From an uncultured Alloprevotella sp. (GTDB taxonomy: Bacteria; Bacteroidota; Bacteroidia; Bacteroidales; Bacteroidaceae): a stretch of DNA of 64,000 nt. How positions within the stretch are numbered: the stretch's first letter is position 1; the number at the start of each line of letters is the position of its first letter. Location: NCBI GenBank assembly GCA_944322325.1, contig CALUOQ010000010.1, forward strand, positions 1 to 64,000, written 5' to 3'. Below are positions 1-9,075 of this stretch, one piece after another. The position numbers and the translations under genes are program-made. The notes under the pieces are model-generated. The model saw only the letters and a program-made list of their open reading frames with translations. It searched no databases and was not told the DNA's origin.

Positions 1-77
1 CGTACTACGACCGCACCGGCGAGCGTATAGACCTTGTCGGCGGTCCAGTGCTCCGACGCGCCGGCCTCAATGGTGTG
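1..77 (-). repeat. Direct repeat copy 2 (second module of the repeat protein)
   Basis: Identical over 77 bp to 1057-1133, offset 1056 bp (exactly 352 codons), so both copies are read in the same frame. It may extend beyond the window. Confidence 0.95.
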
Positions 78-1247
78 AGCGTTGATCGTTTCGCCGCTGG
101 TCGGCGCGAAGAATCCGGTCCAGCTGAGTGCGGCGGTGTTGCAGCCCGTGTTGCCCTCGGGGAAGGTCACGTCGGCCTCGCCGTTCACGGCGTCGCTGGT
201 CAGCGCGAGGCGGTTGGTCAGGCTGATGCTCGACGAAGCGATACCCTCGCCCTTGCTGTCTGTCATGTCTACGGCGTTGCCCGCCTTGCCTGCGCCGAGC
301 GCCAGTCCGTTGATCAGGGTCAGCTTCGCGCCGCGGCGGCACTTCACGATGTCGTCCCAGGCGCTCTTGCGGCCCTCGGCCGAGGCGTCCACGGTCGACT
401 CGTTGCAGAAGGTGACGTTTTCCACGGTGAAGTCCGACTGTCCGTTCTGCTCGGCATAGTTTCCGTCGAGGTTACCGTCGGCCTCGATGCCGCGCGGGTC
501 TTGCTCGTCCGTCGAGAAGTCGGTTCCCCAGTAGGCGTAGGCGTTCGTCAGCTTGCCGCGGTAGCCCTGGGTGAAGTCGAAGCAGTCGTCCTCGCAGTTC
601 ACGGCGAGCAGGTTGGTGACGTTGACCGTTCCGCCGAAGAACTCGATGGCGTCGTCCCCGCCGTTGAGGATGTAGAGGTTTTCGATGCGCGTTCCGTTGC
701 CGACTCCGTTCAGCGTCAAGCCGTTATGTTCTACGTCGCGGTTCACCTTTGCGCCGGTGTTGTTCAGTATGACGTAGGAGAGGACGCCTGAGTTGTCGGC
801 CGCGTCGTTGCCTCCGTACTTCAGGCTGGCGTCGATTTCGGTCGTACCTTCGCCGCCGCCTGCGAGGGGAGCGCGTCCGTTGATGATGATGCCGCCCCAG
901 TACGACGAGGGAGCGTCGTCGCGGTCCGCCTTAAAGGTGATGGGAGCCGTAGCTGTGCCTTCGGCGAAAATCTGTCCGCCGCGGTCCACGAGGATGTACT
1001 TGTTGAAACCCTCCTGGGCGAGGACGGTCGTACCGGCGTCGATGGTGAGCGTGCCGCGTACTACGACCGCACCGGCGAGCGTATAGACCTTGTCGGCGGT
1101 CCAGTGCTCCGACGCGCCGGCCTCAATGGTGTGGCTTTCGATCGTTTCGGCCGTCTGTGCGCAGAGCGGGGTTGCCGTCAGCAGGGCTGCGCCCATCAGC
1201 AGCGCACCCTTGCGGGTGAAGCTGCGCAGTTGTACTCTTTTTTTCAT
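1..1247 (-). CDS. Secreted beta-helix-like repeat protein, 3' end outside window
   Basis: Reading the minus strand from ATG at 1247 gives an open frame to the window edge (about 415 residues, no stop). It starts with a signal peptide (MKKRVQLRS..., cleavage near ATPLCAQ). The body has the pattern of a known family of exported proteins with parallel-beta-helix character: 'TLTIDAGTTVLAQ', then 'GGQIFAEGTATAPITF', then 'YWGGIIINGRAPL'. Such proteins are often encoded beside TonB-dependent transporters, as here: the transporter ends 50 bp upstream on the same strand, so the two are probably co-transcribed. The N-terminal module starts again, identical at DNA level, 352 codons later at the window edge, so the full protein has at least two modules. 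The ligand is unknown. Surface or periplasmic location is inferred from the signal peptide and the partner. Confidence 0.8.
   Translation of the reverse strand, partial: MKKRVQLRSFTRKGALLMGAALLTATPLCAQTAETIESHTIEAGASEHWTADKVYTLAGAVVVRGTLTIDAGTTVLAQEGFNKYILVDRGGQIFAEGTATAPITFKADRDDAPSSYWGGIIINGRAPLAGGGEGTTEIDASLKYGGNDAADNSGVLSYVILNNTGAKVNRDVEHNGLTLNGVGNGTRIENLYILNGGDDAIEFFGGTVNVTNLLAVNCEDDCFDFTQGYRGKLTNAYAYWGTDFSTDEQDPRGIEADGNLDGNYAEQNGQSDFTVENVTFCNESTVDASAEGRKSAWDDIVKCRRGAKLTLINGLALGAGKAGNAVDMTDSKGEGIASSSISLTNRLALTSDAVNGEADVTFPEGNTGCNTAALSWTGFFAPTSGETINAHTIEAGASEHWTADKVYTLAGAVVV
1057..1133 (-). repeat. Direct repeat copy 1 (first module of the repeat protein)
   Basis: Identical over 77 bp to 1-77. 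It encodes the first strand after the signal peptide, including 'HTIEAGASEHWTADK'. Identity at synonymous positions points to recent duplication or gene conversion. Confidence 0.95.
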
Positions 1248-1297
1248 ACCTTAAAGAATTAAAAGTGGTGTATTGATTTTTGTGGTTATCGTAGGGG

Positions 1298-4081
1298 TCA
1301 GAATTTCATCGAGAGTCCCAGACTCAAGTCGATGGCGTTGCGGTAGGAGTTCATGACGAGCTTGTCGCCCTTGCCGACGTAGTGGTAGTTGCCCTCGTCG
1401 TCGCGCTCCTTCAGAGTGGCGCGGCGCGTCAGCTCGTGGGTGGGGTTGAGCAGGTTTTTAGCCTTGAAGCTGAGCGAAAGGCGCTTGGTGAGCCTGGCCG
1501 AGGCCACGAAGTCGAGCGTACCGACGCCCTCCTCCATCACGTCCTGGTAGTCCTCCATACCGATGGAGTAGAGGCGGTCGCTGAAGTAGTTGAACACAAG
1601 GGCGGCGGTGACCGAGCGATGGCCGCGACTCCACTGGTAGGTCAGGTCGGCGTTGACGAGCCAGGGCGCGGCGCCTTCGAGCTGCGAACCCTTGTCCTCG
1701 TTCCTGAGGTTGGTGGAGTTCTGCACGCGGACGTCGGTGTAGATGTACGAGGCGTTGACGCCGGCCGTCAGGCTGTGGCGCGACTCGCTGCGGCCCGCCA
1801 GGTTGAAGAGCTTCTTGCGGATGTCGATTTCCGCGCCGGCCACCGTGGCGTGGTTGGAGACGTTCTCGTAGCGCAGATAGGTGCCGCCGCCGGTCGTCTG
1901 GATGCGCGAGATGGGGTCGGCGATGTACTTGTAGAAGCCCGCAAGCGTGACGACCTCCTCGTCGCCGAGGTACCAGTCCCATTTGAGGTCGACGTTGTAA
2001 TTGTCGGAAGGGCGGAGGTCCGGGTTACCCACGCTGTTGAACGCAGCGCCGATGTAGGTGTACGGGGATATCTCCTTGGCCTGCGGAAGGGTGTACGTGC
2101 GGCTCAGGCCGAGGCGCAGGGCGTGGCGATCGTTGAGGTCGTAGCGCAGGTTGAGGCTCGGGAGCACAAAATGTTCCTGAAAGTCGTTACGCCCTTGGAG
2201 GCGGCGCTGTATGTCGTAGTCCACGACCATGTCGACGTGGTCGTAGCGCACGCCGAGGTTGGCGGTGAGCCCGACGGGGAAGCGGTACGTCGATTCGACA
2301 TAACCGGTATGGATGTCCTTGTCCACCGTGTACGACGACGGGATGTGGTTGACAAACGTGTGGACGCCCTCGCCGTTGACGTAGCCGTCGTAGTCGGGGA
2401 AGTCGACGTCGAGCTGCGGGCGTCCGCCGGCATAGAAGCCGTAGTCGGCGGCGCGGAAGTCGTCGCGGACGATGCGGCCCTTGTAGCCCACGCGCAGGTC
2501 GGAGGGATTGGAGCGGTCGTCCGTGAGGCGGAAGGTGTAGCCGGCGCGCACGTTGAGGTCCTTCTCCTTCAGCTCGCTGTACGAGCGGTTGTTGTAGCCC
2601 TCGCCGGTGATGGGCACGAGGGCTTGGTTATCCGTGTCGAGGCCCATGTAGAGGTCGCGGCGGTCGGGCTCGTCGCCGCGTACGGTGTTGTAGGCCACAC
2701 CGACGCCCAGCGCATGACGGACGGAGGGTGTCCAGTCATAGGCGAGCTGGTTGACGACAAGGAGGTTCTCATTGATTTGCTGACGTTGGTAGAGGCCGCC
2801 CGCCTCGGCGTAGTCCGTCTCGTCGAACTTGGAGTTGGTACCCATGTAGTTACCCACGGAAGCATGGCTGTCGTGCACGGCGAGCAGGTTGTAGCTCACC
2901 TTGTGGCGGCCGGGCACGCTGAACGTCAGGTTGGCCATGCCGAGTTGCTTGACGCTCTGTTCGGATTTCTTGCCGGTCTGGTCCTTATAAATGTTGCGGT
3001 TGTTGGTGCCGGCGTCGCGGATGGCCTCGGTGCCGTAGTTGAAGTTCGTGGAATGGCCCAGGGTGGCGAAGAACGAGAGGGGCAGCTCGCGCTCGCCGAG
3101 GCGGAAGCTGTAACCGCCCGCGATGCCGTAACTCTGATTGACAGGTACGTCGTGGCGCGAGGGGTTGAGCCGGTTGCGGAAGAGGCCGAAGTCGAGCTTC
3201 TGGAATTGGGCGTCGAGCGAAGCGGCGTCGGGCCAGCTGCCGCGCGCGCCGCCGAAAGCGTTCATGCCGTCGGGCAGCAGGAGCGTGGCGCCCGCCGTCT
3301 GCGTGTTCAGACCGCCTGACAGGCCGAAGGCCAGGTGACCCGCGCCGGACAGCTCCTTGGAGTTGATGTTGATGCGGGCGCCGGCCACGTCGCCCTCGGT
3401 GCTGGCGTTGAACACCTTGTTGACATCGAGCGACTGAATGACGTCCGACTCGAAAAAGTCGAGCGAGATGTTCTTGTACTCGGGGTCCTCGGAGGGCAGA
3501 CTGAAGCCGTTGAGCGTCGTGCTGTTATAGCGGTCGCCCAGTCCGCGGACGAAAACGTTCTTCACACCGTCCTGCTTCGAAATGCCAGCCACCTTGCTCA
3601 CCACGGCCTCGGCATCGGAGGCGCCCTTGCGGCTCATCTCGTTGGCACTGACCTGCTGCACGGCCACGACGGCCTTGCGCTGCACCGAGAGGGCCACGTT
3701 CTCGCTCTCGCGATTGCGCTGGGCGCGCACTACGGCGCCCCCGAGCGAAATTTCGGCCGGTTCGAGCTGCACGCGGAAGCTGACGATGTTCTCCTTGCTC
3801 AGCGCGACGGAATCGACGCGCTCCGGGTTGTAACCGATGTAGCGGATTTCGATGGAATAAACACCGTCCGGCAGGTTCTCGAGCAGGAACGTACCGGCCG
3901 TGTCGGTCGTGAGGGTGTGCATCTGCGTACCCTGTAGGCGGATGGTAGCGCCGAACAGGGGTTTGTTCGTCTTTTTGTCGACCACCACGCCGCGCACGTT
4001 CTCGTACGCCCAAGCGGGAGCGGCCGACGCAGCCAGCATCAGGGCCATCGTAGTGGCAAGGGGAAAGTGCTTCTTCATCAT
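1298..4081 (-). CDS. TonB-dependent outer-membrane transporter
   Basis: A 927-residue outer-membrane transporter. After a signal peptide ending near ASAAPAWA comes a carboxypeptidase-regulatory-like domain (about 28-110: 'VRGVVVDKKTNKPLFGATI'), then a plug with the hallmark 'FVRGLGDRYNSTTLNG' and 'SLPSEDPEYKNISLDFF', then a long beta-barrel that ends in a terminal Phe (LSLGLSMKF). It should import a ligand across the outer membrane using TonB energy. The substrate cannot be read from sequence, and no SusD-like partner is present; the beta-helix protein downstream takes that position. I chose the start at 4081 (tandem ATG at 4081 and 4078) rather than the in-frame ATG at 4120 because a TAnnTTTG box lies at 4108-4115, between the two, and because 4081 puts the signal peptide at the N terminus. 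Confidence 0.93.
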   Translation of the reverse strand: MMKKHFPLATTMALMLAASAAPAWAYENVRGVVVDKKTNKPLFGATIRLQGTQMHTLTTDTAGTFLLENLPDGVYSIEIRYIGYNPERVDSVALSKENIVSFRVQLEPAEISLGGAVVRAQRNRESENVALSVQRKAVVAVQQVSANEMSRKGASDAEAVVSKVAGISKQDGVKNVFVRGLGDRYNSTTLNGFSLPSEDPEYKNISLDFFESDVIQSLDVNKVFNASTEGDVAGARININSKELSGAGHLAFGLSGGLNTQTAGATLLLPDGMNAFGGARGSWPDAASLDAQFQKLDFGLFRNRLNPSRHDVPVNQSYGIAGGYSFRLGERELPLSFFATLGHSTNFNYGTEAIRDAGTNNRNIYKDQTGKKSEQSVKQLGMANLTFSVPGRHKVSYNLLAVHDSHASVGNYMGTNSKFDETDYAEAGGLYQRQQINENLLVVNQLAYDWTPSVRHALGVGVAYNTVRGDEPDRRDLYMGLDTDNQALVPITGEGYNNRSYSELKEKDLNVRAGYTFRLTDDRSNPSDLRVGYKGRIVRDDFRAADYGFYAGGRPQLDVDFPDYDGYVNGEGVHTFVNHIPSSYTVDKDIHTGYVESTYRFPVGLTANLGVRYDHVDMVVDYDIQRRLQGRNDFQEHFVLPSLNLRYDLNDRHALRLGLSRTYTLPQAKEISPYTYIGAAFNSVGNPDLRPSDNYNVDLKWDWYLGDEEVVTLAGFYKYIADPISRIQTTGGGTYLRYENVSNHATVAGAEIDIRKKLFNLAGRSESRHSLTAGVNASYIYTDVRVQNSTNLRNEDKGSQLEGAAPWLVNADLTYQWSRGHRSVTAALVFNYFSDRLYSIGMEDYQDVMEEGVGTLDFVASARLTKRLSLSFKAKNLLNPTHELTRRATLKERDDEGNYHYVGKGDKLVMNSYRNAIDLSLGLSMKF

Positions 4082-4107
4082 GTTGTTCAGCCTTGTTTTT
4101 CTCGGTG

Positions 4108-4115
4108 CAAAGGTA
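4108..4115 (-). promoter_or_regulatory. Bacteroidetes -7 box for the TonB transporter
   Basis: Minus-strand TACCTTTG fits TAnnTTTG and would give a leader of about 20 nt before ATG 4081. No good TTTG -33 box was seen at 19-20 bp, so the call rests on one element. Confidence 0.5.
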
Positions 4116-4250
4116 GACACCCAACATGACGGACCGGCTACGCGGCGGATACGTTACGGCGACAAGAACGTTACAAGCCGGTTACGGCACCGTCCGCGCA
4201 GCGACCGTATAATAATATAATAAAGGTGTGCCCCGCCGGCGCGGTACTCT

Positions 4251-4360
4251 GAAAAACAAGTGTAGTCCCCGGAAAAACAAGTACTACGATAGAAAATTCT
4301 GTCGCAGCGATAGGAAATTCTGTCGTAGTACTTGTTTTTCCGGGGGCAGTCGCGGGAAAT
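4251..4360. repeat. 21-bp-period array R1 (divergent intergenic region)
   Basis: Words of 16 bp start at 4256, 4277, 4298, 4319 and 4340, each followed by a 5-bp spacer (gaaaa, aaaat, gaaat, ttttt, gaaat). Core words are ACAAGTACTACGATAG (4277-4292), TCTGTCGCAGCGATAG and TCTGTCGTAGTACTTG. The array is nearly symmetric: 4267-4289 and 4323-4345 form a perfect 23-bp inverted repeat. It lies in the 469-bp gap between the divergent TonB transporter and the uronate operon. The rest of that gap shows no gene; 4455-4462 (TATATTCG) is a weak -7 candidate for the operon. Confidence 0.9.
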
Positions 4361-4550
4361 GCGGCAGCAGATTCAGGGCTGGGGGACACCGGCCGCCGGC
4401 ATAGAAAAGTTAGTGCCCGAAATAGCAGGTCTATGCGAGAAGTTTATTGTATATTCGCGGCATCAGCATTCCGGCGCGGCGGAAATCCCTGATGCCGCCC
4501 CGGGGTTTGGTCAGACTGACACTCAACCCAAAGCAATTACTATAAGACCC

Positions 4551-5783
4551 ATGAACGTAAAGAATGTACTTAGAGGGGTAGTAGCGTGCGCCGGCATCGC
4601 AGCGTGCGTGCAGTTCACCCCTGCGCCCGAGGCGCGGGCCGCCCGTCCGGACTGGACGGACAAGGCCGTAGAGAATGCCCGCAAGCAAATCGGACTGGAA
4701 ATCGACACCATCGAGGCCAGCGGCAAGTGTCTGAACCCGGTGACCCTTACGCCGGGCGGCAAGGTCGTTTACTGCGGTTACGCTGACTGGCGGAGCGGTT
4801 TCTTCCCGGGCAGCGTGTGGTACCTGTACGAGCTGACCGGCGACGAGAGCCTGCGCCCGCTGGCCGAGAAGTACACCGAGGCACTCGACAAGGCCAAGAC
4901 CCTGACGTGGCACCACGACATCGGTTTCATCATCAACTGTAGTTATGGCAACGGGCTGCGCCTTGCGCGCAAGGAGGCCTACAAGGACGTGATGGTTCAG
5001 GCGGCCAAGTCACTCTGCACGCGCTTCCACGAAAAACCGGGCGTCATCCAGAGCTGGAATGTGACGGGCAACAGCTGGCAGGCAAAGCGCGGCTGGGAAT
5101 GCCCGGTAATCATTGACAACATGATGAACCTCGAACTGCTCTTCGAGGCAACGAAGCTCTCCGGCGACTCTACGTTCTACAAGGTGGCCGTAGCCCACGC
5201 CGACCGCACCCTTAAGGAGCATTTCCGCCCGGACGGCAGCTGCTACCACGTGATAGACTACAGCAAGGCCGACGGCAGCGTGCGCCACCGCCAGACGGCG
5301 CAAGGATACGCCGACGAGTCGGCCTGGTCGCGCGGACAGGCTTGGGCCATTTACGGCTTCACCATGTGTTACCGCGAGACCGGCGACCGCAAGTACTTGG
5401 ACCAGGCGTTGAAAACCTTCCGCTTCATGAAGAACCACAAGAACCTGCCCAAGGACCTCGTGCCGTATTGGGACATGGACGCACCGAAGATTCCCAACGA
5501 ACCGCGCGACGCCTCGTCGGCCGCCGTCATAGCGTCGGCCCTCTACGAGATAAGCACGTACGACGTGCCGGACGCCGCCTCGTATAAGGACTATGCCGAC
5601 CGCATCCTGCAATCGCTGGCCTCGCCGGCCTACACTGCCCCGCTGGGCGAGAACGGGCGCTTCGTGCTGATGCACAGCGTAGGGAGCATCCCGCACAACA
5701 GCGAAATCGACGTGCCCCTGAACTACGCCGATTATTACTACCTCGAAGCCATTAAACGTAAAAAGGACATAGAAAAGAACTGA
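4551..5783 (+). CDS. GH88 unsaturated glucuronyl hydrolase
   Basis: A 410-residue exported enzyme with a signal peptide ending near PAPEARA (about residue 30). It should remove the 4,5-unsaturated uronic acid from the non-reducing end of oligosaccharides made by polysaccharide lyases, giving 5-keto-4-deoxyuronate. The two catalytic aspartates of the GH88 family appear as D123 in 'HHDIGF' and D189 in 'IIDNMMN'; 'SAWSRGQAWAIYG' near residue 260 is also typical. It is the first gene of an eight-gene operon and ends 2 bp before the next gene. The upstream frame is open to 4332, but ATG 4551 is chosen because it puts the signal peptide at the N terminus. The substrate could be pectin-, glycosaminoglycan- or alginate-like; sequence alone does not decide. 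Confidence 0.92.
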   Translation: MNVKNVLRGVVACAGIAACVQFTPAPEARAARPDWTDKAVENARKQIGLEIDTIEASGKCLNPVTLTPGGKVVYCGYADWRSGFFPGSVWYLYELTGDESLRPLAEKYTEALDKAKTLTWHHDIGFIINCSYGNGLRLARKEAYKDVMVQAAKSLCTRFHEKPGVIQSWNVTGNSWQAKRGWECPVIIDNMMNLELLFEATKLSGDSTFYKVAVAHADRTLKEHFRPDGSCYHVIDYSKADGSVRHRQTAQGYADESAWSRGQAWAIYGFTMCYRETGDRKYLDQALKTFRFMKNHKNLPKDLVPYWDMDAPKIPNEPRDASSAAVIASALYEISTYDVPDAASYKDYADRILQSLASPAYTAPLGENGRFVLMHSVGSIPHNSEIDVPLNYADYYYLEAIKRKKDIEKN

Positions 5784-5785
5784 CG

Positions 5786-7015
5786 ATGAAGACGAACCGA
5801 GTATTCGCGCTGCTGATAGCGCTTTTCGTAACGGCCGGATGGTGTACGGCCAAGGACGGGGCCGACGACCGCAAGGTCTGGGCCGACTTGTGCTACAAGA
5901 TAGCCCGCCCCGTGCTGGAGAACATGAGCAAAGGGGAGTTGCAGAAAAACATGCAGCTGGAGTTGAGCCCGACGTGGGACGGCCGCGACAAGCGCGTGGC
6001 CTACATGGAGGCGTTCGGCCGCCTGATGGCCGGCATTTCGCCCTGGCTCGCCCTTCCGGACGACGACACCGAGGAAGGCAAGATGCGCAAGCAATTGCGC
6101 GAGTGGGCCTTGCAGTCGTACAAGAACGCCGTCGATCCGCAGAGTCCCGACTACCTGCTGTGGAAGAACTGCCCCACGCAGACGCTGGTCGACGCCGCTT
6201 ATCTGGCCGAGAGCTTCCTGCGTGCGCCCGAGGCGACCTGGCAGAAGCTCGACAAGACGACGCAGCAGCGCTACGTCGAGTGTTTCAAGGGGCTGCGCGT
6301 CATCCGTCCCGCCTATAACAACTGGGTGCTCTTCCGAGCCATGACGGAAGCCTTTCTTATGTCGATAGGCGAGGCCGCCGACCAGTACGTCCTGACGGTC
6401 GCTACGAACAAGATAAACGAGTGGTACCTGGGCGATGGCTACTACGCCGACGGCCCCGAAATGGCGCTGGACTACTACAACTCGTTCGTTATCCACCCGA
6501 TGTTCATCGAAGTACTCGAAGTGCTGGAGGCTAACCGTTTCTGGGCGCCCGTCGGCTCCAAACTGGCCATCAAGCGCATGCAACGTTACAACACGGTGCT
6601 GGAGCGCCTCATCTCGCCCGAGGGAACTTATCCCGCTTTCGGCCGTTCCGTGACTTACCGGATGGGGGCTTTCCAGACCCTCGCCATGGCCGCCTGGAAG
6701 TACGGCCTGCCCAAGAACATCAGCAACGGACAGGTGCGCAGCGCCTTGACGAAAGTCATGCAGAACATGTTTGCCGTCGAAGGCAACTTCAACGAAAAGG
6801 GCTACCTGGCTCTTGGTTTCGCCGGCCACCAGCCGAACCTGGCCAACTACTACACGAACAACGGCAGCCTCTACATGACGGCCCTGGTCTACATGCCGCT
6901 GGGCTTGCCGGCTGATCATCCTTTCTGGACCGACCCGGCTGAACCCTGGACCTCCCAGAAGGCCTGGAGCGGCAAGACTTTCCCCATCGACGGGCATGAG
7001 TCGCTGATGAAATAA
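5786..7015 (+). CDS. DUF2264 family exported protein
   Basis: A 409-residue protein with a signal peptide (cleavage near GWCTA) and an all-helical, alpha/alpha-barrel-like composition: repeated Trp/Tyr-rich helices such as 'PAYNNWVLFRAMTEAF' and 'GYYADGPEMALDYYNSF'. It matches the DUF2264 family as I know it, which recurs in uronic-acid and pectin loci. I recall that some members act as glycoside hydrolases on uronic acids, but I cannot verify that here. It begins 2 bp after GH88, so the two are tightly coupled and probably both periplasmic. The likely role is trimming lyase-derived oligosaccharides together with GH88. Catalytic residues are not assigned. Confidence 0.82.
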   Translation: MKTNRVFALLIALFVTAGWCTAKDGADDRKVWADLCYKIARPVLENMSKGELQKNMQLELSPTWDGRDKRVAYMEAFGRLMAGISPWLALPDDDTEEGKMRKQLREWALQSYKNAVDPQSPDYLLWKNCPTQTLVDAAYLAESFLRAPEATWQKLDKTTQQRYVECFKGLRVIRPAYNNWVLFRAMTEAFLMSIGEAADQYVLTVATNKINEWYLGDGYYADGPEMALDYYNSFVIHPMFIEVLEVLEANRFWAPVGSKLAIKRMQRYNTVLERLISPEGTYPAFGRSVTYRMGAFQTLAMAAWKYGLPKNISNGQVRSALTKVMQNMFAVEGNFNEKGYLALGFAGHQPNLANYYTNNGSLYMTALVYMPLGLPADHPFWTDPAEPWTSQKAWSGKTFPIDGHESLMK

Positions 7016-7059
7016 AGCAGTAAACAACCGAACGGAAACAATTAATAGAAACAAAGACT

Positions 7060-7854
7060 ATGATAAACTTTTCATTGACGGGCAAAGTGGCGCTGGTCAC
7101 CGGAGCCGCTTACGGAATAGGGTTCGCCATTGCGCGCGCATTGGCCGAAGCCGGAGCAAAGATTGCGTTCAACTGCCGCAGCGAGGCACACATGGAGCAG
7201 GCCCTCGCCGACTACAAGGCGCTGGGCATCGATGCGCGGGGCTACATCTGCGATGTGACGAAGGAGCAGGACGTGGCACAGATGGTGGCCGACATCAAGA
7301 AAAACCTGGGCGTCATTGATATTCTCGTGAACAACGCCGGCATCATCAAGCGCATCCCCATGACCGAAATGTCGGTGGACGAGTACCGCGAGGTGATAGA
7401 CATCGACCTGACGGCTCCGTTCATCATGGCCAAAGCCGTTATCCCCGACATGATTGCCAAAGGCCACGGAAAAATCATCAACGTCTGCTCGATGATGAGC
7501 GAACTGGGCCGCGAAACGGTGTCGGCCTACGCCTCGGCCAAGGGCGGCCTGAAGATGCTGACGCGTAACATCGCGTCGGAGTATGGCGAGTACAACATCC
7601 AGTGCAACGGCATCGGACCGGGCTATATTGCTACTCCGCAGACGGCCCCGCTGCGCGAGAAGCAAGCCGACGGCTCGCGCCATCCTTTTGATGCCTTCAT
7701 CGTGTCCAAAACGCCGGCCGCGCGCTGGGGAACGCCGGAGGACCTGATGGGACCCGCCGTGTTCCTTGCTTCGGACGCTTCGGACTTCGTCAACGGACAT
7801 ATATTATATGTGGACGGCGGCATCCTGGCTTACATCGGGAAGCAACCTAAGTAA
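7060..7854 (+). CDS. kduD: KduD-like 2-dehydro-3-deoxy-D-gluconate 5-dehydrogenase (SDR)
   Basis: A 264-residue classical short-chain dehydrogenase. The nucleotide motif is 'TGAAYGIG' (14-21), then 'NNAG' (91-94), and the catalytic triad is S144, Y157, K161 ('YASAK'). It has no signal peptide, so it is cytosolic. In the 5-keto-4-deoxyuronate pathway KduD reduces 2,5-diketo-3-deoxygluconate (DKII) to 2-keto-3-deoxygluconate (KDG). Related SDRs are often labelled gluconate 5-dehydrogenase, but the presence of KduI, KdgK and KdgA in the same operon supports the KduD role. It lies 44 bp after the DUF2264 gene and 5 bp before the next. Confidence 0.9.
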   Translation: MINFSLTGKVALVTGAAYGIGFAIARALAEAGAKIAFNCRSEAHMEQALADYKALGIDARGYICDVTKEQDVAQMVADIKKNLGVIDILVNNAGIIKRIPMTEMSVDEYREVIDIDLTAPFIMAKAVIPDMIAKGHGKIINVCSMMSELGRETVSAYASAKGGLKMLTRNIASEYGEYNIQCNGIGPGYIATPQTAPLREKQADGSRHPFDAFIVSKTPAARWGTPEDLMGPAVFLASDASDFVNGHILYVDGGILAYIGKQPK

Positions 7855-7859
7855 AGACA

Positions 7860-9071
7860 ATGGCAGTAGGAAAAATCGCGCTGTGGCTGGGCAGCCTGTG
7901 GGGAACACTGACGCTGACGGGATGCGCGTCGACGGCGAACATCACGGTGGTCAATCCGTCCGACGTCGACCGTGTGGACGAAATGGTCGAAGTCCCTCTG
8001 TCCAGACTGGGAAGAGTGGCCGACAAAATCAGGCCGGGCGTTGGGCTTAAGGACGGGCAGGGGCAGATTGTCCCTACTCAAATTACGCACGACAGCCTGC
8101 TGATTTTCCCTGTTTCGCTGAAAGCCCACGGGAAAGCGACGCTCCGGGTCGAGCCCGGCCTGACGGCGAAGGTTCAGCCCGTCGCTTGCGGCCGCCAATA
8201 CCCCGAACGACTGGACGACATGGCCTGGGAGAACGACAAGTCGGCCTACCGTGCCTACGGGCCTGCCCTACAGCGGACCGGCGAGCGCTCCTATGGTTAC
8301 GACATCATGGTGAAGCGTGTCGGCTACCCCGTGTTGGAAAAGCGTTACGCCATGGAGTTGGACGCCAAGGCCCGCAAGCAAATCGCCGACTGGCGCAAGG
8401 CCGGCGAGCGGGCCAAGGCCGACAGCCTGAACCGTATTATCTCGTACCACGTGGACCACGGTGACGGCATGGACTGCTATAACGTGGGGCCCACGCTGGG
8501 CGGCGGAACCGCCGCGCTGTGGGTCGACTCGGCCATCGTATTTCCCTATTGTTACAAAGAGTACGAGATTCTGGACAACGGCCCGCTGCGCTTTACGGTG
8601 AAGCTGACCTACGGTCCGGCGACGGTCGGCGGGAACGCGGACGTGGTGGAGACGCGCGTGATAACGCTGGATGCCGGGTCATACCTCAACCGCACGGACG
8701 TCAGCTACCGCAACCTGGCAGACCCGACGCCGATGGTGGCGGGCATTGTGCTCCATCCGCAGAATCCCGACGGCTACCGCTATGACCGGGCGCAGGGCTA
8801 TGTAGCCTATGCCGACTCGACCAATAATGCGAAGGCCGGAAACGGCGTAATTTACATAGGTGTCGTCTTTCCCGACGCTCTGACGGATGCCGGTGTAGCC
8901 CAAGGCCATGTGCTGGGCTTCGGCCAGTATCGCCCCGGGACGGCTTTCCGTTATTACTGGGGCAGCGGCTGGAGCAAAGGCGGCGTCGCCGGTATGGACG
9001 AGTGGTGCGACTACCTGACCAAGTACCCCATGAGGTGGAAGGAACCTTTACAAATAAAAATCAAACGGTGA
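7860..9071 (+). CDS. DUF4861 family lipoprotein
   Basis: A 403-residue protein with a clear lipobox (LTGC, Cys22), so probably anchored to a membrane facing the periplasm or surface. The body is beta-rich, with 'NPSDVDRVDEMVEVP' after the anchor and 'DHGDGMDCYNVGPTLGGGT' mid-protein, as expected for DUF4861. This family is known from uronate-polysaccharide loci in Bacteroidetes but has no established reaction that I can state. Operon position (5 bp after kduD, 4 bp before the permease) ties it to uronate use. It might bind or modify the unsaturated uronate before transport; that is inference. Confidence 0.82.
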   Translation: MAVGKIALWLGSLWGTLTLTGCASTANITVVNPSDVDRVDEMVEVPLSRLGRVADKIRPGVGLKDGQGQIVPTQITHDSLLIFPVSLKAHGKATLRVEPGLTAKVQPVACGRQYPERLDDMAWENDKSAYRAYGPALQRTGERSYGYDIMVKRVGYPVLEKRYAMELDAKARKQIADWRKAGERAKADSLNRIISYHVDHGDGMDCYNVGPTLGGGTAALWVDSAIVFPYCYKEYEILDNGPLRFTVKLTYGPATVGGNADVVETRVITLDAGSYLNRTDVSYRNLADPTPMVAGIVLHPQNPDGYRYDRAQGYVAYADSTNNAKAGNGVIYIGVVFPDALTDAGVAQGHVLGFGQYRPGTAFRYYWGSGWSKGGVAGMDEWCDYLTKYPMRWKEPLQIKIKR

Positions 9072-9075
9072 GGAC

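Noticed and set aside
1382-3319. Long plus-strand open frame (645 codons) opposite the TonB transporter
   Set aside because: It is a shadow of the G+C-rich minus-strand gene: Val/Ala/Glu/Arg-rich with no motif, while the minus frame has full TonB-transporter signatures.
4082-4120. TonB transporter start at ATG 4120
   Set aside because: A -7 box lies between 4120 and 4081, and the longer form would bury the signal peptide.
4251-4360. 21-bp arrays as CRISPR arrays
   Set aside because: Repeat words are only 16 bp and variable, spacers are a constant 5 bp of mostly A/T, and no cas gene is present.
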